Shown: positions 12,626 to 22,129 of the stretch, piece after piece
How the letters are laid out: the number at the start of each line of letters is the position of its first letter
Position numbering within the stretch: position 1 is the first letter of the stretch
DNA from: Holacanthus passer
Lineage: Eukaryota; Chordata; Actinopteri; Pomacanthidae
Direction of reading: 5' to 3'
Length of the DNA stretch: 64,000 nucleotides
NCBI GenBank assembly: GCA_025331565.1
Contig: JAFREQ010000035.1
Span: forward strand, 3,968,001-4,032,000
The notes under the pieces: generated by a model
What the model saw: the letters and a program-made list of their open reading frames with translations, nothing else
The model's database searches: none
What the model was told of the DNA's origin: nothing
Translations under genes and position numbers: made by a program

Positions 12626-13725
12626 GTCAGGGTGTGCGAGTGCAGGAACATGATTAATTCAGAATTGACTGCAGTCGATACAACTCACCGAAGAAGACAA
12701 TAACACAGCAACCATGTTAGTTTTAAACAACAAAAACCTGGCTGTGAAAAACCTCAGCAGTGTCTCACCCCTTCAGTCTAAGTTCATTTTAACATCTGTC
12801 CTGGTCTCAGAGAAGTGACAACATGCTTTATTTAGAGACTGGTAAAAGTAAAAATCAGTGTGTTTTTCTTGCTGGTACGTTGCCTCTGTTTTGTGAAATC
12901 CGATCATATTTAAAGACACGTGTGCTGTTAAAACTCAAATCCCATCTCAAAATGCTGTCACAAACTCAAAGTATTATGTAAATACCCACCCGCCCACACA
13001 CACGTGTACTGGACCTTATAAGCTCTAACACTTAGCCTCCCGTTTCATCCTTTTATCCTTTTCTTGACTGTTCCACCCCATCTTGTGGGGGGGACACAGT
13101 CACTCAGACATTTGGCTTGAAACCTCCACCTCTGCTCCCTAATCCCTCCATTAGCTAAATTGGCATTCGGTTCACATTGACCCCTGAGATTTTTTTACTT
13201 GGGTTCTGCTTTCACCAGAATTGGACACACACACAAACACACATAGAAACTAAATTGCCCTTTTTCAACGTGCATGAATGTCTCAGGTGGAAAACGCTTT
13301 CCAGAGGCACAGGATCAAGGTTCCTGTGAGCAGTTCCTTTTTTTTTTTTCCTCCCCTGCTCTTCACTTTTGTGGCTTTAGTCCTAAACCAGTGTGAAAGT
13401 TTGGTAATTGAATTGCAGAGAAAGGCGAGATTGCTCCCACTTCTAATGTCAGCAATCCAATTGGAGTTCAAGCTGCACTATGTATCTGTCATTGATTCGC
13501 GAGCAGCTGGGATATGGGCTGTGATAATAAATGATGTTAAGGCAATAATGGATGACAGTAGACCTGCAATAAATCGTTCAAATGAAATGATGGATTTTTA
13601 TTTATGCATTAATTTCTCTTGAATTTCGGCCGCTCTTTATGAATCTGACTTTTGTAATTTGTTTTAAATTGCTGCGTTTGTTGTGTGTCATATCTTTCTT
13701 AATCCGTCCTTGTTAATTTTTTTAG
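12626..13725 (+). other. ASTN2 intron a-b, with CNE-like segment
   Basis: This 1.1 kb phase-1 intron contains a CA-rich patch near 12990-13000 and a pyrimidine run near 13338-13352. From about 13380 to 13680 the base composition changes: it is free of simple repeats, rich in AT-type homeodomain and POU-like words (for example TTTATGCATTAATTT near 13602-13616) and open in one frame for over 100 codons without resembling a protein. That part is treated separately as a possible conserved non-coding element. Confidence 0.6.
13380..13680. promoter_or_regulatory. Candidate conserved non-coding element (possible enhancer)
   Basis: The stretch has the look of a vertebrate conserved non-coding element: no repeats, mixed-complexity AT-rich sequence, and several TAAT/ATTA and octamer-like motifs, including ATAATAAATGATG near 13528 and TTATGCATTAATT near 13603. 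An open frame spans it but shows no domain. Enhancer function is inference; only alignment to other fish or to tetrapods would show whether it is conserved. Confidence 0.3.
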
Positions 13726-13830
13726 GAGATGCTCAATTCAGTGAGGCTGTGGGCTATCCCATGGTTCAACAGTGGAGGGTGCGCAGCAACCTGTACAAAG
13801 TCAAACTCAGCTCCATCACCTTATCTTCAG
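13726..13830 (+). CDS. astn2: Astrotactin-2 internal exon b (MACPF region)
   Basis: The exon runs from a TTTTTTTAG acceptor to a CTTCAG|GTCAG donor. It is 105 bases long, phase 1 in and phase 1 out. After the split glycine codon it encodes DAQFSEAVGYPMVQQWRVRS and then NLYKVKLSSITLSS. The MVQQWRVRSNLY block is typical of astrotactins and lies in the MACPF domain, the perforin/complement-like fold of the astrotactin ectodomain. The acceptor reads TAGGAG, a NAGNAG pair. The upstream AG preserves the glycine expected from mammalian astrotactin, and the downstream AG would drop one codon without a frameshift. Confidence 0.93.
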
Positions 13831-14114
13831 GTCAGTGTCTGAATAATTGGACCCTGGGGTGATTTCTTAACTTCACAAAGCATCACACACACAAATATAA
13901 TCTGATCAAGGGAATTATTAAGTTGCTTCTACTAGAGCTTTGATTTATATTCTGCATATTGTAAGTCTCTTTATTTATGTATCAATCTGTGCCTTTGATA
14001 GATCTGATTTTGACATTAATTGCTCATTCACAACAACGCACGCAAGCCCGACTTTAACATCCCAACCTTCTGCATACAAATTCAAATTCCTCCATCTCCT
14101 TCTCGACCTGTTAG

Positions 14115-14294
14115 GCTTCTCTAAGGTTCTGAAGACCCTGTCGGCGGAGAGCACACGCGATGAGCTGCTGGCTTTTCTCCAGCAATACGGCAGCCACTAC
14201 GTGTCTGAGGCCCTGTACGGCTCCGAGCTCAGCTGCAGCATCTACTTCCCCAGCAAGAAGGCCCAGCAGCAGCTCTGGCTGCAGTATCAGAAAG
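14115..14294 (+). CDS. astn2: Astrotactin-2 internal exon c (MACPF signature)
   Basis: The exon runs from a CCTGTTAG acceptor to an AAAG|GTGAGC donor, 180 bases, phase 1 in and out. It encodes FSKVLKTLSAESTRDELLAF, then LQQYGSHYVSEALYGSEL and a SKKAQQQLWLQYQK end. YGSHY fits the MACPF signature (Y-G-[ST]-H-[FY]) shared with perforin and complement C6-C9, although astrotactins are not known to form lytic pores. Its base composition is clearly more GC-rich than the flanking introns. The intron that follows is long and holds TRIM32 on the opposite strand. Confidence 0.95.
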
Positions 14295-15200
14295 GTGAGC
14301 GTGCTGACAGACAGGAAGGGTTGAAGGCTGAATTCTTAGAGGGATGAAGGGAGATGTCATATTCACACATTTTTTTTTTTTTTTAAGGGGGAAATCTGTC
14401 GGAGAGATTTATGTAACGTATCATTTTAAATTTTAACAAGTGTGTGTGGAGGAGAGGAGGCCATGCTTTGAGAAAGGGTGAAATAATAATAACTTCAGGA
14501 GTGACAGAGCTACTATCAAATAACCTTTTCTATATCGAAGCAGGCAACCGATCACAAACACACAATGAACAGAAGTAGAGTGAGATTTACTATAATTTAA
14601 CAGGAGGTATGGTTATACTTTGACTATAAACTAAACTGGGTTATGTTTAAAGACTTCATCCTTCCATAATTTGCCTCCTGGTCAAAATGCAGTATAAGCT
14701 GCACAAATTGAATTAAACAGCTGTGTGACTTTACAACATCCCCAAAAGCATCTTGCAGCACTGTCCCATTTAAATGGTATTTTTTAATCTTTGTGATCCC
14801 CCCCAAAAAAGTGCTGATTGATTGGCACCTGAGTTTCATTATAGATAATATATTCTGGCTCACCTTGCAGGAAAAAGAAAAAAAAAACAGATTTGAGGTC
14901 AAAGAGGGCCAATATTGAACACCCACACCCTCAAAATCTGTTTACAGTGCCAACATGCTTCATTGCAAGGACACATTTCAGGTTTCATTTCAACAAAACA
15001 TTACAATGGGTGGTTATAGTAATGAGCATTTGTCCAGATTGAAACATGAATGAATTCACCTGATCAAATGTTTGGAATGAAAACATGCATGTTCCTTACT
15101 CCATGACACTATCACGTCTTCAAAGACCTGAACTCTGGGAAGTTGTGCTAAATAAAGAACATGAAACCTGATAGAAAATCATACAGCAGTACCCTTCAAC

Positions 15201-15505
15201 CAGTGGTGGAAAGTACTTGAGTACATTTTCTCAAGTACAACTTTTGAGCTACTTGCACTTCACTTGATTACCTCAATTTTTTTGCCTTTTACTTCGACTC
15301 CACTAAATTTCAGAGGGTATTGTCGTTATATTGTCTTTGCACTTCACATTTATTTAATATTGTGGGAGTACTCTTATTCTTGATACTTCAAGTACATTTT
15401 GCTGATAATACATCTGCACTTTAATTTCAGCAAGGACTTTTATCTGTAACTGAGCTTTATAATTGTATTTTTATTGAAGTAAACGGCATGAATACTACAA
15501 GACGT
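15201..15505 (+). repeat. CAGTGGTGGAA-family element, internally deleted (copy 2)
   Basis: It begins exactly CAGTGGTGGAAAGTACTTGA and continues 'GTACATTTTCTCAAGTACA', 'TTCGACTCCACTAAATTTC' and later 'GATACTTCAAGTACATTTTG' and 'AAGGACTTTTATCTGTAA'. It is about half the length of the copy at 11865, with the middle portion missing and the 3' end degraded. Confidence 0.65.
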
Positions 15506-17262
15506 GACAACGCTATAAAGTGAGCTTCCTGCTTTTGAAAACTTAACTCATCATGGGTTTCAAAAGCTTAAATTATTGCATACCTACTGCATAAGTCAAA
15601 ATGTTGAAATGAAGCTCTACAGCCAGCAAATGATGATGAGGTTTGCTTTGACTTGGTCACACAAAAAAAACGAAAATTCGTTATATACACACATATAAAA
15701 GCAAACATAAATTAGTGGAATGATACAAAGAAAAACTGCTGCCAACATTTTGATTTCATTGATGTTTATTGCACCCAGATAATCAACAATACAAACATGA
15801 ATTCAACTACACAGAGATGTTTGTCATGTGTTCAACACATTGTAAAATTCACAGCCTGTAAAGAACAAAACACCTTAAACACATGGGAGTTTGGTTCATG
15901 GAGATATTGCAGTATTACGATCCAATAGTGTAAATTAATCATCTCTGAAGTATGCAAGGAAATAACTTGTTTCCAGTGACACATATAATAAAACATATTC
16001 AGGTGATGTGAGACACTGATGTTCAGCACACTGACACAAGGACACTTGATTTTTCTAGCATTTTATGCATTTTTCTGTCACTGTTAAAAGTTTGAATACT
16101 CTCTAGTAATGACTACTTCTAGTGACCACTTGAATGAAGTGTAAGCACTGAAAGAAAAAGTCAGTTTCCATGGCGAGGTTGACATGCAGCTGAGGCTATC
16201 TTGAATTAAAATCTATTAGTTAAGTGGTGATAACATGGTCAAACAATACAACAAACGCATCATGTAAAATTTAAAAAAAAAAAAAGCACAAGGTTATGAC
16301 TGACTTCACCTGATAATTAAATTCAATCCTACTTTTTTCTCTTATCTCTTTGCTTATGTAGAAATATTAAAAACACATATTGTTTACGATACAGTTTGAT
16401 TATCAGATATGTGTATTTGTATGTTCCTGTTGAACAGGGCTCCAGGTGCAGAGTTAAGGTCAGCTTTGTGAAACAGTTTATTTTTAAGGCTGAAACTGAG
16501 TCGGTATGCGATATGCTCTCATGAGCAAACCTGCACTGGAAGATACGTATGGCCTCAGAGCAGACGTATTTGCTATTGACTACTTTATAGACATAGAATA
16601 TGTTACATATAATATTGATGGGCGGGTTTCAATGATTAACTTGATTCCCCATATTTAGGCCACTAAATATTTTGATTAAAGGTGTCTTTTACTCTTATTT
16701 TACCTGAAAGCATCATCTTTCCAATGATTCATATGGAATCAAAAATTCAATCAATCCACATGATAAAATAATGAATGTGGATAGAGACAAATTTAATGCT
16801 AACTAACACTAGCACCAACTAGCAAAACACTGTATACGGTTGCTGTCTTTACCATATCTACCAACACCAGAGAACTCAGGTTGCAAGTTGTCTTGTGTTG
16901 AATAAAAACCTGAGGGAGACATAGCAACAAGGAACCAAGATCCCAGTGTAACAAAGCCAGGTTTGGTGTGTGATGCTGGAGTTTTCACTCGTCATTATCC
17001 TAGCAGTGCTATTCTGAACACTCCTGCCACTGATCCCTGCAAACACTGTCACCACAAGCCAGGTGTGAGGAAACAATGGCATGGAAAACGTTCTCTGGAA
17101 TAAATGTCAGGTTTGAACAAAGTTTGTAAACATTATTCAAGTTGTACATGTTTGCTGTGCCCTTACGCTTAATGTGGTCTGGGTGCTGGAGCTATTTAGT
17201 ATTGGCTATACTGGCATAGCAACAAAAAATAATTTATAGATGATTGTATGATATAGGGAATA

Positions 17263-17710
17263 CAACCCTAATTCCAAAAAAGCTGGGATGCAGAATGTGA
17301 TAATTTGTTAATCCTTTTTGACAAATACTCAATTGAAAACAGTACAAAGACAATATAGTTAATGTTTGACCTCATGAGCGTCATTGATTTTTGCAAATAT
17401 ATGCTTATTCTGATATTCCTAATTTGATCGCAGCGACACGTTTCAAACAAGTTGGGACAGGAGCAACAAAAGACTGTGAAAGTTGTGGACTGATCCAAAA
17501 ACACCTGTTTGGATCATTCCACAGGTAAACAGGTTCATTGGTAACAGGTGATAGTATCATAATTGGGTATGAAAGGGGCATCCTGGAAAGACTCAGTCAT
17601 TCACAAGCGAGGATGGAGCGAGGTTCAACACTTTGTCAAACATGCAAATGATTGCATTCTGTTTTAATTTACCTTTTACACAGTGTCCCAACTTTTTTGG
17701 AATTGGGGGG
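17263..17710 (+). mobile_element. Tc1/mariner-type miniature element (copy 1)
   Basis: Terminal inverted repeats are visible: the left end reads AATTCCAAAAAAGCTGGGA and the right end TCCCAACTTTTTTGGAATT, with a TA dinucleotide just before the left end. The ends match a fish Tc1/mariner-like family. The transposase gene is absent, so this is an internally deleted, non-autonomous copy of about 450 bases. A second, opposite-facing and 5'-shortened copy lies at 55250-55625. Bases 17440-17560 are a perfect reverse complement of 55313-55433. Confidence 0.8.
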
Positions 17711-18469
17711 ACCCAATTCTGTCTGTGATATCAGACTGCAGATTAGACTAAATGTGAGCAGAAGTGGATGTCTGAAATTGTTGCGTGATGTGAGACTGAG
17801 CAGAACAGCTAGAAAAGGATCTGGTGCAGATGAGTATTATCTTGCAGTTACCTCAACCTGCCCCCTAGTGACACAAGTGAGGCTGTGGCTGGGAAATCAC
17901 TAGAAGGTTGAATAAAAGAGAGAATAGTATTTGTAGATCAGACAGTAGATGTCCTTTAAGCTGACACTGCTCCAAAATGTTACAACTACAGGGTTACTCA
18001 GGTTGTGGCTGTTGTAGCTAGGCAGTATGAATAAGTACTGGATAAAAATGATAATAAACAAATTTGTAACCCCTAATTCTGATTGCATTAACTCAGTTAC
18101 TCCCAAAGAAGCTATGATGAAAATAAATTTAACAGATGAGGGTGGCTTCTTTTTTTAACTATTATAGGCCTACACAAAAGATTTTTCTAGACAATGACAG
18201 AAAGAATGTAAACCCACAGAACCCCAGCAAATATCTTATCACCTTACTCTCTTTCCTGTGGGTAACTTGATATTCTACATTTAATGTTCCCTGAATGTTA
18301 CTGAATGCAATTCAACGAATGCTGATACTTGGTTACTGTTTTGCCATTAGCTATCTGTACAGTAAACTTTAAAGCTGCCAGCTGCATTCAGCAACATCAA
18401 TCAATGTTAGTCTGTGCTACTAAAACCTAACACTAGGAAACAGTGTCGTGTCAATAATAAAGTGCTTCA

Positions 18470-19024
18470 CAGGCCAAAAGCCTTGGTATGCTTTATTTCA
18501 TATGTAAATACATGTTCGTTTTCAGCTCTTCTTCCTCATTTTTTTCTTCCATAAAGCTGTGCCAAATCAGTGAAAGCCATGCGTCACACACAGTCAGGCT
18601 GAATGGTGCATACAGCAGTCAATAATAGAGGAAGGAAAATCATCTGTACTTTGTGCCTACATTAGCTTTGACATTAATGGCTTCTTTCGCTTATTTTAAT
18701 GTGACAACTTGTGCCAGTATTCTTGACCTAAAAACGCCTGTTTTAGTGTTGTGATCCATTACAATAATCAGGTGAGAGGCAGCTTAAATAGCTGATTTTT
18801 AATTTGAGGTATTAAAATAAAATCCACACGGCTTTAAACCGAACCAAAACTGACTAGAACATTCACTTAATAACCCAATGAAAGCTGGAGTGAGAATTGT
18901 TTGGACTGCAGCCAAACTAAAGTGACAGATAACAGTGTGTTTCTACCTTTTTCAAACGTCCACACACGCCAACCACCACATACCTACTAAACCTCTCAAA
19001 GCTCATGTGGACTGGATTGTTCCT
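18470..19024 (-). other. TRIM32 3' untranslated region with poly-A signal
   Basis: On the - strand after the TRIM32 stop, a canonical AATAAA lies at 18492-18497 (TTTATT on +), about 530 bases downstream. No other clear AATAAA is seen on this strand between it and the stop. The cleavage site is guessed to lie a little beyond it; a longer 3' UTR using another signal is possible. Confidence 0.4.
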
Positions 19025-21076
19025 CTAGGAAGTGGAGGAGTGCCTCCTCTGGATGTATGTGTAGACTTTGACACAGTGGTCCCAACAATCCAGCACTAGC
19101 AGTTGTCCTTTCTGGGTGGTGGCCACTCCCACAGGGCAGGTTAGCCCTTCCTGGATGAGAATTTTGAATCCACCCTCTTTGGGAAACTGGAGGATTTCTT
19201 TTCTGCCACTGTCTGTTACCAGCAAATCTCCATTGGCATCCACACACATGCCGGTGATACAGCGGAAGTCCTCTGTCTCTGAGAAGAAGTGGCTGAGCTG
19301 CTTGCCCAGCTGGCCATCAGTATCCACTGAGCCAATAGAGAAGCCACCCTCCAGGTGGGGTTCATTGTGGCGTTTCTCAAAGTTCAGGGCAAGACCCTGG
19401 GTGAAATAGACTGTTCCAGCTGCATCGCATGTCACAAACTTTGGCCGAACAGCAGAGCACAGTCGGTTGTAGCTGACCACACCTACATTGCGGTCCACTG
19501 CTAGACACCAAAGCTTTCCACCTTCCACATCTGACACCACAAACTGACCTGATGGCATGGCAGTGATACCCCAGGGTTTAATCAGTTGGTTCTTATGGCA
19601 GGCCACACAGTGTCCATCCATAGTATAGACTTTAACTGAGTTATCGTAGTTGTCAGTGACCCCAATGAGGCCTTGAGGAGTGACAGCGATGGATAAGGGG
19701 ATGAGGTTAGGCAGGTCGGCCCCAAGGAAGCTCAGGACAAAGTTGTCGATGCTGCTGGCATTGCGGCGGATTTCACGCTGGAAACCTTTGCGATTAAAGA
19801 TCTGGATGCGGTAGTTGCCACGGTCAGCCACCAGAACCTCACCTTGGGCTGTTACACAGATGCTGACTGGTAAATTGAACATGCCAGGCAAAGATCCCTT
19901 GCAGCCCATCTTCTTCACAAACTGGCAGACTGGGGGACCTGCACTCGCCCCAGCTCCCCCAGGTGATCCCCCACCTGCATCCATGGACTTTGACTTAAAG
20001 CTGCTCGGTGAACCACACACTGCCTCCTCTACAGCTGCGACCATGTCAATGTCTCGGTAAAGATCCACTGGAACCCCCGATGCACCACCTGTAGCCCCAA
20101 CTGCCCCAGCCACACTCTCTACATCACCCTCTAGTGCAATCTCCAACTCGTCATCATCTGTATTGACAGTGTAAGTATTTGTGGTCACTTTGCCCACTTC
20201 CACAGGTTTAGAGTGCTCTGTTCTGACCAGCTCTGGCTCTTGCAGTTGAAACCTGGTGGGCAAGCTGCTCCTCAGATCCAGCTCTTCATCATCACTGCCT
20301 CCGCCATCATCCTTGAGCAGAGCAATGTCGCTCTGCCTCACCAGCATTGTCAGATAATCACAGCGTGACACAACTTTTACCTCTGCAATGTTAAGGAGAT
20401 ATGTCTGCTCCTCCAGGACCTGCCCATTGAGCTTTTCCACTTCTGCCATTGAAGCTGTGAATGTTCTTCGAGACCTCTTGAGCGCCTCTTGAAGACGTAG
20501 CTCAGCTGTAGCATAGTCCTGCTGCACTGCCTGGTATTTTAGTCTCAATGACTTGTTTATGTTTTCAATAGCTGTCTTTTTCTTCTGGATTTCACCCATA
20601 ACATTACGCAGAGCGGTCAGCTTGCCACCCAGTTCTTTACGACGCTGTTCAGCGGCCACCCTAATCGGCTGGACTGAATGGCCTTGATGCAGGTGGCCCT
20701 CCCCTTTACAGAGCTCACAGAGGACTGTGGCACAATCATGGCAGTACTGTCGTGGTAGGCGGTTGCAGCAGGACTTGCACATTAGGGCAGCGGCAGCAGC
20801 ACTGCAGGATGTAGTACAATCTAGTATCTTGAGCACAGTGAGATTATCAGCCAGCTGGGAGATGCTGCTCATACGGGAGACCTTGCTACAGAAGGGGCAG
20901 CGCACACCATTGATAGTGTTAGCCAACAGCTTCTCTAGACATTGCCTGCACACTGTGTGACCACACTGCAGGAGTTTGGGCCTCATTTGATCCTGGTTGT
21001 AGGTCTCCAGGCAGATAGGGCATTCAAGAACCTCCCTCATTAGATCTGGGTCCAGTGGGGAAGATGCTGCCGCCAT
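19025..21076 (-). CDS. trim32: TRIM32, tripartite-motif E3 ubiquitin ligase
   Basis: This is a complete intronless coding sequence of 683 residues (human about 653). The RING finger is intact: C19, C22, C38, H40, C43, C46, C60, C63 (C3HC4). A B-box follows with C100, C103, C112, C115, C120, C123, H128 and H133, then a coiled coil at about 140-235. An acidic and Gly/Ala-rich linker (about 255-382) precedes the NHL beta-propeller (about 385-678), with blocks such as GEVLVADRGNYRIQIF and GDLLVTDSGRKEIL. TRIM32 ubiquitinates muscle and signalling proteins such as actin and dysbindin. In people NHL mutations cause limb-girdle muscular dystrophy and a B-box mutation Bardet-Biedl syndrome. The residues matching human R394 and D487 (here R423 and D516) are unchanged. 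The start has a strong context (A at -3, G at +4) and lies 12 bases after a splice acceptor. The gene is antisense within an ASTN2 intron. Confidence 0.98.
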   Translation of the reverse strand: MAAASSPLDPDLMREVLECPICLETYNQDQMRPKLLQCGHTVCRQCLEKLLANTINGVRCPFCSKVSRMSSISQLADNLTVLKILDCTTSCSAAAAALMCKSCCNRLPRQYCHDCATVLCELCKGEGHLHQGHSVQPIRVAAEQRRKELGGKLTALRNVMGEIQKKKTAIENINKSLRLKYQAVQQDYATAELRLQEALKRSRRTFTASMAEVEKLNGQVLEEQTYLLNIAEVKVVSRCDYLTMLVRQSDIALLKDDGGGSDDEELDLRSSLPTRFQLQEPELVRTEHSKPVEVGKVTTNTYTVNTDDDELEIALEGDVESVAGAVGATGGASGVPVDLYRDIDMVAAVEEAVCGSPSSFKSKSMDAGGGSPGGAGASAGPPVCQFVKKMGCKGSLPGMFNLPVSICVTAQGEVLVADRGNYRIQIFNRKGFQREIRRNASSIDNFVLSFLGADLPNLIPLSIAVTPQGLIGVTDNYDNSVKVYTMDGHCVACHKNQLIKPWGITAMPSGQFVVSDVEGGKLWCLAVDRNVGVVSYNRLCSAVRPKFVTCDAAGTVYFTQGLALNFEKRHNEPHLEGGFSIGSVDTDGQLGKQLSHFFSETEDFRCITGMCVDANGDLLVTDSGRKEILQFPKEGGFKILIQEGLTCPVGVATTQKGQLLVLDCWDHCVKVYTYIQRRHSSTS

Positions 21077-21943
21077 GATGGTCCTTTCCTGGAGTGAGGA
21101 AAAACAAAAAAGAAATTATATTTTGTAACATTTCATCACTCTGTGTGAAAGTTTATTGAGATTAAAACATACTGACATTAGCACAACTGAGGCAATAACA
21201 ATGTGAGTATCATGTTCACTTTGTGATGTCTCTGTTATGTATTTTATTGGATGCAGCAGTATTTTGCAGCATGAGGAAATTGATACTCTCCTTCTGACCC
21301 TCATCTAATGATACAGAAATGATTAAACTATACAGTCCCAAACATTGCCACAAACCTGATGTTGCAGCCTATTTACCAGGCAAATTAATAGATATGAAAC
21401 CAACTACAACTAGTACAGCAAGCTAGCTCCTATTTCAAAGTAGCTAGTTGTCGCAATGTAACATGAGGCGAAAATGACTTATTGGGTTACCAGTTAACAA
21501 GGAAACTATTTACTGACAACTAGTTAACGCAACGCAACACTAACATTAAGCTGGTAAAGTGCATCAAAGAAAATAAGCTAACACAATAAAGAAATGGTGA
21601 CAATAGCAAGTAAGCTAGCTAATTGGTGAATTGTTTATCATTAAGCTAATAGCAATGACAACCACTGTGAGAAGCATGCTAACAAGGTTACAGCTAACTA
21701 AAGGCACCATCGTGCTCTCTTGATGTTTAAAAATAGCTTGACCTTGCAGACCAGACTGACAAACATTGACAATTCCCTAATTTTAGTGAGTAAACCGAAA
21801 AGGCCTGTCGACAAAACAACAAACGCTGCCCTCAATGTTATTCATCATCATCGGGCCGGTTTTTATTGGACGTGCATTCAAAATTAAGAAATGCAGCTGA
21901 TGCTAATGTTTCTCTGTTTGAGGCTTCTGCTTTAAAACGTTAC
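21077..21943 (-). other. TRIM32 5' UTR end of exon 2 and first intron
   Basis: On the - strand a good acceptor (pyrimidine tract then CACTCCAG) ends at 21089, leaving 12 untranslated bases before ATG. A matching donor, AAAAG|GTAACG, begins at 21943. The predicted intron is about 855 bases and holds many short GCTAGC/GCTAAC-like words but no open frame of note. This fits the known TRIM32 layout: a non-coding first exon and the whole coding region in the second. Confidence 0.65.
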
Positions 21944-22060
21944 CTTTTCTTCAGTATGAGCTGGTTGGAAGGACAGAGGTTGTGATGGGCGTGCTGTGTT
22001 TCTGCTGCTGCAGCTGCTAACAGACAGACAGGGACTGCAGTGTTGACGACGTTACGTACG
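21944..22060 (-). other. TRIM32 non-coding exon 1 (predicted)
   Basis: The 3' border is set by the AAAAG|GTAACG donor on the - strand. The 5' end is not fixed by the sequence and is placed just downstream of the CpG-rich promoter. No long open frame is present. Its position fits the usual two-exon TRIM32 structure. Confidence 0.5.
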
Positions 22061-22125
22061 CCGAGCCGGGCTGTTGCGTCATAACGCACGGCCCTGACAC
22101 CGACGTCTGTTTTGATTGGCTGCGC
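22030..22125 (-). promoter_or_regulatory. TRIM32 promoter, CpG-rich with CCAAT and CRE-like boxes
   Basis: CpG dinucleotides cluster here in an otherwise CpG-poor, AT-rich intron. On the - strand there is an AGCCAATC box at 22114-22121 (NF-Y type), a GACGTC core at 22102-22107, an ATGACGCA at 22075-22082 and further ACGT cores around 22048-22058, all CREB/ATF-like. No TATA box is evident, as expected for a broadly expressed CpG promoter. Factor binding is inferred from motifs only. Confidence 0.6.
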
Positions 22126-22129
22126 TGGG

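Noticed and set aside
17268..17504. Open frame on - similar in translation to one at 55292-55504 on +
   Set aside because: The similarity comes from two copies of a miniature transposon read in different frames, not from a protein family.
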